NCBI GenBank assembly: GCA_018385425.1
Contig: JAHBAA010000034.1
Location: 1-48,241, forward strand
Direction: 5' to 3'
From: Acetatifactor sp.
Lineage (GTDB): Bacteria > Bacillota > Clostridia > Lachnospirales > Lachnospiraceae
DNA: 48,241 nt
In this document: in pieces, positions 39,232-48,104 of the stretch
Position numbering within the stretch: position 1 is the first letter of the stretch
Layout of the letters: each line of letters begins with the position of its first letter
Program-made: the position numbers and the translations under genes
Notes under the pieces: generated by a model
The model's input: the letters and a program-made list of their open reading frames with translations, nothing else
Database searches by the model: none
What the model was told of the DNA's origin: nothing

Positions 39232-42200
39232 ATGACCGGAACAGACAGAGTATCGGAGCAGGCATATTTAAAGGATACGCTTCGTATTGTGGATGAGCAT
39301 CTGGAAAAGTACAACGCAGAGATCGCCAGAACCCAGGAGAGCATCGATGAAATGCTGGTGCACTATCATGACAATGATGTGGAGCTATGGACGATCCTGA
39401 ACAACACCATTACCATCAATGAACACATGAAGCGTTCCTATGCACATTGTCTGAAGGCGAAGAAAAAGCCCTATTTTGGCAGGATCATTTACAGGGACGA
39501 GGAGATGAACAAGGAGGTTTCTCTCTACATCGGCAGAGGGGATCTCTCCGTGGATCATACCCATCTTCAGGTGATCGACTGGCGCGCACCTGTGGCGACA
39601 GCCTATTATGAAAACGGTTTGGGAAAGTGCTGCTATATCGCTCCCGGCGGAAAGGAAATTCCCATTGATCTGTCTCTGAAGCGCACCTTTGAGATAGAGG
39701 AGGGAGTTCTGAAGGATTACTTTGATACGGAGGTAGTATCCAATGATGAGCTTCTGACCAAGTATCTCTCCAGAAATAAAGAGGCGGTTCTGGGAGAGAT
39801 CGTTGCCACGATCCAGAAGGAACAGAATGAGATCATTCGAAAAACACCTCTTCGAAACACGCTGGTACAAGGCGTAGCCGGCTCCGGCAAGACTACCGTG
39901 GCAATGCATCGTATCTCCTATATTCTCTATAATTATGCGGAGCGTTTTCGCCCGGAGGATTTCTACATCGTGGGAAGCAATCAGATTCTCCTGAATTATA
40001 TCACAGGAGTCTTGCCGGATCTGGATGTATCCGGGGTCCGTCAGATGACCATGGAGCAGTTGTTCCTTCGCCTGCTTTATGAGGATGCTCCGCTGGTGGA
40101 GGGGAAGCTCAAACCCTTCCGAAATGCTTCCGACAGCATTAAGGGTACTACAAAGTGGTTCCGGGATCTGGTGCGATTCATTCGCAGACTGGAGAATGAC
40201 TCTATCAGTCAAGAAGATGTTCTGCTGTATCCCAGACAGTTTGTGGAAGGTTTTGAGAACGGTGTGACCGGAATATACGATCGTCTGGAGGAGGATCGAA
40301 AAAACGGCAAAGCACCGGAGACCATCGTTCTGGTGGAAGGCAGTGCGGTGGAACGCTATGTGTCACAGAACCCGAATATCTCCATCCAGAGCAAGATCGA
40401 TATGCTGAATGAAAGGCTGAAGATCAAAGTGGAGGAAGAGTTCCTGACCAGAGGACTTCGCTACTCTGAGGCAGAGCGAAAAGCCATTGTGAAGGCCTAC
40501 CGCGGCTATTACGGGCCCCGGGAATGGAAACGATCGATTCTGGAGCTCTATGGACAATTCCTGGAGGAGCAAAGGGAACGGGGCGTTGTGGTGTCTGAAC
40601 AAGACGGAGCATACGATGTATACGATCTGGCGGCGCTGGCGCTGTTGTACAAGCTGGTAAAAGAGACCGAGGTGATCTCTGAGGCACACCATATCGTCAT
40701 CGATGAGGCGCAGGATTTCGGCATGATGGTCTATCGGGTGTTGGATGCCTGCATCAAGGATTGTACTTATACTGTGATGGGAGACGTATCCCAGAACATT
40801 CATTTCGGATACGGTCTTTCCGATTGGGAGGAACTCCGCAAGCTTCTGATCCGAACAAGCTTTGATTCCTTCTGTACGCTGCGCAAGAGCTATCGAAACA
40901 CCATTGAGATCTCAGAGTTTGCCACCAATATTCTGCGTCACGGTAGCTTCCCGATCTATCCGGTGGAACCCATCATCCGACATGGCAAACCGGTCCGACT
41001 GGAACGGACCAAGGATCTGGTGGTGCGTACGGCACAGACTTGTGTGGAGTGGCAGAAGCGTGATCTGAAGACGATCGCGGTCATCTGCCGTGACCGGGAG
41101 ACGGCATCGGATTTTGGTGCTGCACTGTCTGAGCTGATTCCGATTTTAGATACGGATCCGGAGAAGCTGACCTTTGGAAACGGTATCATGGTACTCCCGG
41201 TGGAATACACGAAGGGACTGGAGTTTGATGCATGTATCCTTCTGGATCCCTCGGTCAAAAACTATCCCAAGGACGACGGCCATGCAAAATTGTTGTATGT
41301 GGCAGCCACCAGAGCACTCCATGAACTCTGTGTGTTCTATTCGAACGATCTGACCGGACTGATCGCCGATCCTCTTCCAAAGGAGTCTGCGAACTTCACG
41401 CTTCCTCCGGAGCCGAAGGAGGAGACAAAAAGTACCGTGAGCCCCGCGACGATATCGGCAACGGAGAACAGGGCACAGGCTTTACGGCCGAAGGCGGTGG
41501 CACGTACCCCGGTACGGAAGGCGGCGGAACCAAAGAGTATCTTCCAGCCTAAGATCGTTGCTCCCGACAGTTATCAGGCCCCGGTGAAAAACACCGTTCG
41601 AAAGACACCCGGACAATTCGGAGATCTTCCGGATACCGCACTGATCAAGCCGATGGGACATGCCAGAAGGAATTTTGCGGTTCGATGGGTGACCAAGGAG
41701 CGGGAGGGGATCAACCTACAGAGTCAGGCGGGCAATACCTTCATCCTCCCCATTACAGATCAGATCTTTCGCATCGTTCATGGGGATGGGGTACAAAAAG
41801 TGCCGGAGTCCCATCCGCTGATCCGTGTGGGTAAGTCGTCCTCCGGTTTCTCCTGCAGAGAGAACAGCAGAACCTTCGAGCTTACCACGAAGAGTGCAAG
41901 GGTTGTAGTGGAGAAGCAGTCGGGAACCGTCAGCTTCTGCGACATGGCGGGCAATCTTCTGTTGGGAGAGCAGGGACCGGAACCTCATGTGAAGGACCGC
42001 ACACAGCACAGGTGGTATCTGAGCCTGACGAAAAAGGAGAGGCTCACCGCCATGCGGCCCGGATCGGAGCTGGCACCAATCTCTCTCAGGGGCTCCTCAA
42101 AGTATGTCTCCGACAGTTCAAACCGGGAGATCCTGCCCTTTTTGTTTTCTGACAGAGGGTATGCAATCGTTCCCGCAACCACGAAGGATGTGTTCTTCTG

Positions 42201-42312
42201 TGATATTCCGGCCTACGGTACCTATTTGTCGCTTTCCGATGATTCCTTTGATGTCTACGTCATCCTCGGAAAAGGGCTGCCCCAGGGATATACTTATCTG
42301 ACCGGCCTGTAG
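39232..42312 (+). CDS. HelD-like UvrD/Rep superfamily 1 helicase with extra C-terminal GH31-N-like beta domain
   Basis: LVQGVAGSGKTTVAMHRISYILYNY Walker A; HIVIDEAQDFGMMVY Walker B; Pro/Ala/Lys linker; C-terminal ~215 aa ending ...FDVYVILGKGLPQGYTYLTGL. Confidence 0.88.
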   Translation: MTGTDRVSEQAYLKDTLRIVDEHLEKYNAEIARTQESIDEMLVHYHDNDVELWTILNNTITINEHMKRSYAHCLKAKKKPYFGRIIYRDEEMNKEVSLYIGRGDLSVDHTHLQVIDWRAPVATAYYENGLGKCCYIAPGGKEIPIDLSLKRTFEIEEGVLKDYFDTEVVSNDELLTKYLSRNKEAVLGEIVATIQKEQNEIIRKTPLRNTLVQGVAGSGKTTVAMHRISYILYNYAERFRPEDFYIVGSNQILLNYITGVLPDLDVSGVRQMTMEQLFLRLLYEDAPLVEGKLKPFRNASDSIKGTTKWFRDLVRFIRRLENDSISQEDVLLYPRQFVEGFENGVTGIYDRLEEDRKNGKAPETIVLVEGSAVERYVSQNPNISIQSKIDMLNERLKIKVEEEFLTRGLRYSEAERKAIVKAYRGYYGPREWKRSILELYGQFLEEQRERGVVVSEQDGAYDVYDLAALALLYKLVKETEVISEAHHIVIDEAQDFGMMVYRVLDACIKDCTYTVMGDVSQNIHFGYGLSDWEELRKLLIRTSFDSFCTLRKSYRNTIEISEFATNILRHGSFPIYPVEPIIRHGKPVRLERTKDLVVRTAQTCVEWQKRDLKTIAVICRDRETASDFGAALSELIPILDTDPEKLTFGNGIMVLPVEYTKGLEFDACILLDPSVKNYPKDDGHAKLLYVAATRALHELCVFYSNDLTGLIADPLPKESANFTLPPEPKEETKSTVSPATISATENRAQALRPKAVARTPVRKAAEPKSIFQPKIVAPDSYQAPVKNTVRKTPGQFGDLPDTALIKPMGHARRNFAVRWVTKEREGINLQSQAGNTFILPITDQIFRIVHGDGVQKVPESHPLIRVGKSSSGFSCRENSRTFELTTKSARVVVEKQSGTVSFCDMAGNLLLGEQGPEPHVKDRTQHRWYLSLTKKERLTAMRPGSELAPISLRGSSKYVSDSSNREILPFLFSDRGYAIVPATTKDVFFCDIPAYGTYLSLSDDSFDVYVILGKGLPQGYTYLTGL

Positions 42313-42638
42313 TAGATGTTTTCCTGCAGCCAGCTCTTCATGGATGCGGAGTAATCAGCCGAGAGAAGTTCAAAGATCTCATTTGAACCGATCTCGGCGA
42401 TTTTGATTTTGCCGGTGTCGAGGGTGATCACTGCAAGTACAGCGGCGATGGAGAGAATCGTTCGATACAGAAAGGTACTGTGAGTCGATGCCTGCACGGA
42501 TGCCTCCTCCTCAGAGGCTGTGCTTTTCATCCGGCACATCGCGTTCAGCTGATACCGGTCTCTTTGCTGGCTGGCACGCAGACTCTCGATCTGTCTTTCC
42601 CGTGTGCCGGCAGAAACAGTTTGTGTGATATTGGACAT
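42294..42638 (-). CDS. hypothetical small membrane protein (114 aa)
   Basis: MSNITQTVSAGTRERQIESLRASQQRDRYQL...TM FLYRTILSIAAVLAVITL; tail-to-tail 19-bp overlap with HelD-like gene. Confidence 0.6.
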   Translation of the reverse strand: MSNITQTVSAGTRERQIESLRASQQRDRYQLNAMCRMKSTASEEEASVQASTHSTFLYRTILSIAAVLAVITLDTGKIKIAEIGSNEIFELLSADYSASMKSWLQENIYYRPVR

Positions 42639-42689
42639 GTTCAAAACCTTTTTACGTAGGAAGGATGTACTACAGAATATGCTGTAAGG

Positions 42690-42718
42690 TTTACAACAAT
42701 GTTTCTTTTTGGTACAAT
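42690..42718 (+). promoter_or_regulatory. promoter TTTACA-N17-TACAAT upstream of radical SAM gene
   Basis: -35 at 42690-42695, -10 at 42713-42718. Confidence 0.6.
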
Positions 42719-42758
42719 AAAGTATGACATCTATTTTTAAGCAGAGAAAGGTTTTCAA

Positions 42759-44660
42759 ATGGAGAGATTAGCATTATCAGATGATATTTTGATGAAAATT
42801 GAAAAGCCGGAGAGATACATCGGACATGAGGTAAATTCCGTTGTAAAGAACAAAGAGGACGTGAAGGTCCGTTTTGTTATGTGTTTTCCGGATGTGTATG
42901 AGATCGGTATGTCACACCTGGGGATCCAGATCCTGTATGATATGTTTAACTCCTGGGAGGATGTATGGTGTGAGAGAGTGTATTCCCCCTGGAGGGATCT
43001 GGATGCTGTTATGCGTGCGGAGAAGATTCCGCTGTTTGCGTTGGAATCCCAGGATCCGATCAGGGAATTCGATTTCCTGGGCATTACCATTCAGTATGAA
43101 ATGTGTTATACCAACATCCTGCAGATACTGGATCTTTCCGGGATCCCCATCAACGCCTCAGACCGCGGTGAGGATTGTCCGATTGTGATCGGCGGCGGCC
43201 CCTGCACCTATAATCCTGAGCCCATCGCTGATTTCTTTGACCTGTTCTATATCGGGGAGGGTGAGACCCAGTACCGAAGGCTGCTTGATCTTTATGAGGA
43301 ATGTAAAGAGCTTCGGCTCGGAAGAAAAGAATTTCTGCGAAGGGCCGCCCGGATTCCGGGAATCTATGCTCCGGGGTTTTATGAGGTGATCTATCACGAG
43401 GATGGAACGATCAAAAGCTTTACCCCTACGGAGGAAGGAATTCCTGCCACGATCCGAAAAGAGATCGAGATGGATGTGAGTGATACCTATTATCCGATGA
43501 AGCCGGTGGTGCCCTTTATCAAGGTGACTCAGGACAGAGTGGTTCTGGAGATACAGCGCGGCTGTATCCGGGGCTGCAGATTCTGTCAGGCTGGACAATT
43601 GTATCGGCCTGTTCGGGAACGCGACGTCGAAACCCTAAAGCAATGGGCGATCCAAATGCTGCAGAATACCGGTCACGAGGAGATTTCCCTGAGCTCTCTC
43701 AGCTCCAGTGATTACTCTAAGCTGCCGGAGTTGATCAATTTTCTGATGGAAGAGTGTAAGAGGAAGCATACGAATATTTCGCTGCCCTCTCTGCGCATCG
43801 ATGCCTTTTCACTGGATGTCATGAGTAAGGTCCAGGATGTGAAGAAGTCCAGCCTGACCTTTGCGCCAGAGGCTGGAAGCCAGAGACTCCGCAATGTCAT
43901 CAATAAGGGACTGACGGAGGAAGTGATCCTCCAGGGTGCTGCCTTGGCATTTGAGGGCGGTTGGACCAGAGTAAAGCTGTATTTTATGCTGGGATTGCCT
44001 ACGGAGACACCGGAGGATATCCGAGGAATCGCGGAGCTGGCAAACAAGATCGCAGCTACCTTTTTTGACACGGTTCCCAAGGAAAAACGTGTCAACGGTA
44101 AGGTACAGATCGTAGCCAGTACCTCCTTCTTCGTCCCGAAGCCGTTCACACCCTTCCAGTGGGCGAGCCAGTGTACCAAGGATGAATTTGTGGAAAAGGC
44201 TTATCAGACCAGAGCAGCCATTTCGGAACAGTTAAATCAGAAGAGCATCAAATACAATTGGCACGAAGCGGACGCAAGTGTACTGGAAGGTGTACTGGCC
44301 CGCGGTGACCGGAAGCTTTGCGAGGTCATCAGAAGAGTCTATGCGGAAGGCAGCTTCTTCGATGCCTGGAGCGAGTACTATGATAACGAACGTTGGCTGC
44401 GCGTGATGGAAGAATGTGGACTTTCCACAGAGTTCTATACCCACAGAGAACGTCCTCTGGATGAGATCCTCCCCTGGGATTTCATCGATTGCGGAGTCAC
44501 GAAGGAGTTTTTGAAGAGGGAATGGGAGAAGGCACAGAGAGAGGAGACCTCAGCCAACTGTAAACTGAAATGCCAGGGCTGCGGTGCCGCCAGATTTGGC
44601 GGAGGAATCTGTGTGGAGCATCAGATTCAGTCGGCCCCGCTGACAACAGGCGGCTGTTGA
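42759..44660 (+). CDS. B12-binding-like/radical SAM protein (TIGR03960-type)
   Basis: FPDVYEIGMSHLGIQILYDM; QRGCIRGCRFCQAGQLYRPVRER CxxxCxxC; SSSDYSKLPELINFL. Confidence 0.92.
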   Translation: MERLALSDDILMKIEKPERYIGHEVNSVVKNKEDVKVRFVMCFPDVYEIGMSHLGIQILYDMFNSWEDVWCERVYSPWRDLDAVMRAEKIPLFALESQDPIREFDFLGITIQYEMCYTNILQILDLSGIPINASDRGEDCPIVIGGGPCTYNPEPIADFFDLFYIGEGETQYRRLLDLYEECKELRLGRKEFLRRAARIPGIYAPGFYEVIYHEDGTIKSFTPTEEGIPATIRKEIEMDVSDTYYPMKPVVPFIKVTQDRVVLEIQRGCIRGCRFCQAGQLYRPVRERDVETLKQWAIQMLQNTGHEEISLSSLSSSDYSKLPELINFLMEECKRKHTNISLPSLRIDAFSLDVMSKVQDVKKSSLTFAPEAGSQRLRNVINKGLTEEVILQGAALAFEGGWTRVKLYFMLGLPTETPEDIRGIAELANKIAATFFDTVPKEKRVNGKVQIVASTSFFVPKPFTPFQWASQCTKDEFVEKAYQTRAAISEQLNQKSIKYNWHEADASVLEGVLARGDRKLCEVIRRVYAEGSFFDAWSEYYDNERWLRVMEECGLSTEFYTHRERPLDEILPWDFIDCGVTKEFLKREWEKAQREETSANCKLKCQGCGAARFGGGICVEHQIQSAPLTTGGC

Positions 44661-44707
44661 TGGTTTCTTTACAAGAATGATATTTCGGTTTAGAATTGGA
44701 GATAGAC

Positions 44708-45415
44708 ATGAAGCTGCGTATTAAATTTAGAAAATTCGGTGCGGTTCGTTTTATCGGTCATTTGGATGTCATGAGGTTTTTCCAAAAAGCCATCAGACGT
44801 GCCGGGATCGATGTGCGTTACACGGAAGGATTCAGTCCGCATCAGGTAATGACCTTTGCCGCTCCCTTAGGCGTAGGCTTGGAGAGCAACGGCGAGTATA
44901 TGGATATTGAAGTCTTAAGTATGGAATCTACCGCACAGGTGAAGGAGGCCCTGAATCATGCCAGTGTACCGGGTATCGAGGTGATCGATGTGAAGATTCT
45001 GCCGGATCAGGCCGGAAATGCTATGGCCAGCGTGTACTCTGCGGAATACACAGTTCGTTTTCGGCAGGGAAGAAAACCTGCCGTTGATTTTGCACAGGCT
45101 GTCGGTGAGTTTCTGGCGAGAGAGGAAATCCTTATTTCGAAGGTTACCAAGAAGGGTACCAGAGAAGTCAATCTGAAACCCGGCATTCATTTGCTTGACT
45201 GGAATAGTCAAGAAGAAAAATTCCACATGATTCTGGATGCTTCCAGCGCAGGAAATATCAAGCCGATCCAGGTCATCGAGGCAATGATAGAGCCCTATGG
45301 CGAACGATTGGCGGAGAATGCGCTGCAGATCACCAGAGAGGAAGTCTATACCAATATCGGTACAGAGGAACGTCCGGTTGCCGTGCCGTTGGGGGAGATC
45401 GGAACAGATGAGTAG
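44708..45415 (+). CDS. TIGR03936/DUF2344 family protein
   Basis: RIKFRKFGAVRFIGHLDVMRFFQKAIRRAGIDVRYTEGFSPHQVMTFAAPLGVG; downstream of radical SAM gene. Confidence 0.9.
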   Translation: MKLRIKFRKFGAVRFIGHLDVMRFFQKAIRRAGIDVRYTEGFSPHQVMTFAAPLGVGLESNGEYMDIEVLSMESTAQVKEALNHASVPGIEVIDVKILPDQAGNAMASVYSAEYTVRFRQGRKPAVDFAQAVGEFLAREEILISKVTKKGTREVNLKPGIHLLDWNSQEEKFHMILDASSAGNIKPIQVIEAMIEPYGERLAENALQITREEVYTNIGTEERPVAVPLGEIGTDE

Positions 45416-46703
45416 GAAGATAACACCCAACGATCAGGTGGTTTTGACGGAACAGGAGAAATCCCTGTGCCGGGATCCCTCCGGGAAGTTGATCGTGACT
45501 TCCATGAGAGGGAAGAATATGGCGCTTCTTCTGCAGGGCAATCGATTGACTTACGCCACTGTTTTGGAAGAGAGCCGAGTGGGCTCGATCTATCTGGCCC
45601 GGGTCAAAAATATAGTGAAGGAAATCTCGGCTTGTTTTGTGGAAATTGAAGACGGAGAGATCTGTTTCCTGCCTTTGCAGGATGCAGCAACCCCTTTTCT
45701 GATCAACCGCTGTTATGACGGGAAATTGAAGGAGGGCGACCTGCTCCCGGTGCAGCTGACCAGAGAGCCGCAGAAGACTAAGCAGGCCACTGTCACAGCA
45801 CATATTTCAATGTCTACGCCTTATTTTTGCCTTGCACTGGGGAGCAAACGGGTCGGTTACTCGTCGAAATTCACGAAAGAAGAGAAGACGGAACTCAGAA
45901 GGATTCTGGAGAGTAGCGGCGTCTCTTCGGAGGGAGAACTTTTGCAGGCGTCCTTTCAGCCGGATGCCCTGATGCAGCCGCAGGTTGGACTGATCGTTCG
46001 AACCCGGGCAAAGGATTATTGCGGGGACGGACTTCGCCTGATGGCTGAACTGCAGAGATTGACGGAGCAGTGGAACCAGTGTTTATGCAGGGCATTGCAC
46101 AGTGCCTGCGGCAGTCTCATTCTTCGGGCTGATCAGTCGGTCAGGGAATTGTTGGGGACAGAACTGGGCGCGAATGATTTCTGTGAGATCGTCACGGACG
46201 ACATCGCTTTTTATGAAAAACTCCGCGCGGAGTTTTCTGAACTTCCGGTTCGCCTTTATGAGGATACCTTTATCACGCTGGAAAAGCTTCTGGCATTACA
46301 GGTCAAATTGGATGAGGCTCTGAACAAGCGTATTTGGCTCAAATCGGGCGGATATCTCGTCCTGGAATATACAGAGGCTATGACGGTTATCGACGTGAAT
46401 TCGGGCAAATATGAAGCGAAGAAGGGCAATGCGGAACAGACAGCCGTGCTTGTCAATCGGCAGGCGGCAGAGGAGGTCGCCTTACTGCTTCGTCTGCTGA
46501 ATCTATCCGGCATCATTATTGTGGATTTTATCAATATGGAGCAGGAGGAAAACAACAGAGCACTCCTGAGGTATCTACGGGAGCTGGTACAAAGGGATCC
46601 AATCCCTGTCAAAGTCGTGGATATGACAAAACTGGGGCTGGTAGAAATGACACGAAAAAAGATTCGGAAGCCCCTCAGAGAGCAGCTGATGCGCAAAGAA
46701 TAA
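45408..46703 (+). CDS. rng: ribonuclease E/G family
   Basis: VGSIYLARVKNIVKEISACFVEIEDGEICFLPL S1-like; EYTEAMTVIDVNSGKYEAKKG; GIIIVDFINMEQEENNRALL. Confidence 0.92.
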   Translation: MSRKITPNDQVVLTEQEKSLCRDPSGKLIVTSMRGKNMALLLQGNRLTYATVLEESRVGSIYLARVKNIVKEISACFVEIEDGEICFLPLQDAATPFLINRCYDGKLKEGDLLPVQLTREPQKTKQATVTAHISMSTPYFCLALGSKRVGYSSKFTKEEKTELRRILESSGVSSEGELLQASFQPDALMQPQVGLIVRTRAKDYCGDGLRLMAELQRLTEQWNQCLCRALHSACGSLILRADQSVRELLGTELGANDFCEIVTDDIAFYEKLRAEFSELPVRLYEDTFITLEKLLALQVKLDEALNKRIWLKSGGYLVLEYTEAMTVIDVNSGKYEAKKGNAEQTAVLVNRQAAEEVALLLRLLNLSGIIIVDFINMEQEENNRALLRYLRELVQRDPIPVKVVDMTKLGLVEMTRKKIRKPLREQLMRKE

Positions 46704-46730
46704 TCACTGGTGAAAGGAACCGATGCTTCT

Positions 46731-47282
46731 ATGGAATTAATTGGTTTTGAGAAAGTAAGAGACGGAAAATACTTAAAGAATTATGAATTGACCTATCTGA
46801 ACAAGAGCGGCAGAGAGAAGAAGTTTGAGATCGTCAGCCACAGAGATATGACAGATCCTTCACAGATCGGCACAAGATCCAGCGGAGTCTCCATCGCCGC
46901 TGTCTGCGGCGACAAGATGTTACTGCTCCGGGAATTCCGTATGGGTGTCAATCGGTTTGTCTACAACCTGTGTGCAGGCATGATCCAACCGGGAGAAACC
47001 GTGGAGGAGTGTGTGGCCCGGGAGCTGTATGAAGAGACCGGATTGCAGGTGAAACAGATCACCGCAGTGCTGCCGCCGGCCTATGCAGCAGTTGCCATGT
47101 CGGATGCAATGAATCAGCTTGTGTTCGCCGAAGTGGAGGGAGTGATCTCAGAGGATCACACGTCGGAGAATGAACTGATCGAGGCTGCATTCTATTCAAA
47201 GGATGAGGTGAAGCATTTGGTTGCCACCGAGCCCTTCAGCGCCAGAGCACAGGCGGTTGCCTATTACTTTGCCTGCATGTAG
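46731..47282 (+). CDS. NUDIX hydrolase (ADP-ribose pyrophosphatase-like)
   Basis: CAGMIQPGETVEECVARELYEETGLQVKQ. Confidence 0.9.
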   Translation: MELIGFEKVRDGKYLKNYELTYLNKSGREKKFEIVSHRDMTDPSQIGTRSSGVSIAAVCGDKMLLLREFRMGVNRFVYNLCAGMIQPGETVEECVARELYEETGLQVKQITAVLPPAYAAVAMSDAMNQLVFAEVEGVISEDHTSENELIEAAFYSKDEVKHLVATEPFSARAQAVAYYFACM

Positions 47283-47283
47283 A

Positions 47284-47547
47284 TCAGGGCGGTGGAATGC
47301 CCCAGATGCCCTCTGACTGATAATAGGACAGAACAAGAGGGCGGAGAATGTCACCGTCCAGCACCTGACAGTGAAATTCAGACACATTGACAAAACAGCT
47401 CTTCACCCAATAGGAATGGATCTTGTAGGAATTGGATTCGATTCGCACATAGAGAGGCTTAATATGGCCTTCTGTGTCGAAGGAGGCTATGACGGGTACG
47501 ACCTTCATGGATTTGTAATCATAGGATGTATAGGAAACGATCGGCAT
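47284..47547 (-). CDS. 87-aa unknown protein, putative SOS-controlled gene
   Basis: MPIVSYTSYDYKSMKVVPVIASFDTEGHIKPLYVRIESNSYKIHSYW...; strong RBS AAAGGAGG before ATG 47547; ORF-track start at 47751 lies upstream of the promoter. Confidence 0.75.
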   Translation of the reverse strand: MPIVSYTSYDYKSMKVVPVIASFDTEGHIKPLYVRIESNSYKIHSYWVKSCFVNVSEFHCQVLDGDILRPLVLSYYQSEGIWGIPPP

Positions 47548-47578
47548 GGTATAACCTCCTTTCTTATCTGTTGATTCT

Positions 47579-47607
47579 ATTATACAAACATATGTTCGAA
47601 AAGTAAA
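47579..47607 (-). promoter_or_regulatory. minus-strand promoter TTTACT-N17-TATAAT with LexA/SOS-like box CGAACATATGTTTG in spacer
   Basis: Plus coordinates: -10 ATTATA 47579-47584, box 47585-47598, -35 AGTAAA 47602-47607. Confidence 0.8.
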
Positions 47608-47676
47608 GAGCCAAGTTTTGGAAAATACAGGATAGTTGTTGATACAAGAAAAAATTTGCAGAGGGAGGAAAATGTT

Positions 47677-48039
47677 ATGACCTATGAAGAACTTGTTGTG
47701 AGAGTAAGAGAGCTGTATGAGAATGCTGACGCAAGGGAAGTCTTTGAGCACGTTGCGATCCAGATCAATCTGGAGGGAGAAGTGACCGGGGCCTTCTACA
47801 TAGAGGTTGCTAATCGTGAGGTCTGCGTGGAACCCTATACATATTACGATCGAGATATCCTTGTTACGCTGAATTCCGGTTTGCTGGAGGACATTTTGGA
47901 CGGACGGGTAAAATACAAAGACGCCGTTGAAGGCGGTTTGATCAGTATCAAAGGCGATCTGTATAAGTATGAGCTTATGAAGAAGATTAAGCTGCGCAGC
48001 CGCAGAAAGACACGTGCAAGCAAGAAAACGAATGGATAA
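47677..48039 (+). CDS. SCP2 sterol-binding-like domain protein
   Basis: DILVTLNSGLLEDILDGRVKYKDAVEGGLISIKGDLYKYELMKKI; RBS GGGAGGA. Confidence 0.7.
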   Translation: MTYEELVVRVRELYENADAREVFEHVAIQINLEGEVTGAFYIEVANREVCVEPYTYYDRDILVTLNSGLLEDILDGRVKYKDAVEGGLISIKGDLYKYELMKKIKLRSRRKTRASKKTNG

Positions 48040-48104
48040 GTCGGAAGTTTGACCGACACTGCAAACATTCGGAGAATATCGGATAAGGAGAGTAACTGAG
48101 GCTT

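Noticed and set aside
47548-47751. 68-aa N-terminal extension of the minus-strand 87-aa gene
   Set aside because: Runs through the SOS-like box, -10/-35 and RBS; AAAGGAGG-ATG at 47547 is the clear start.
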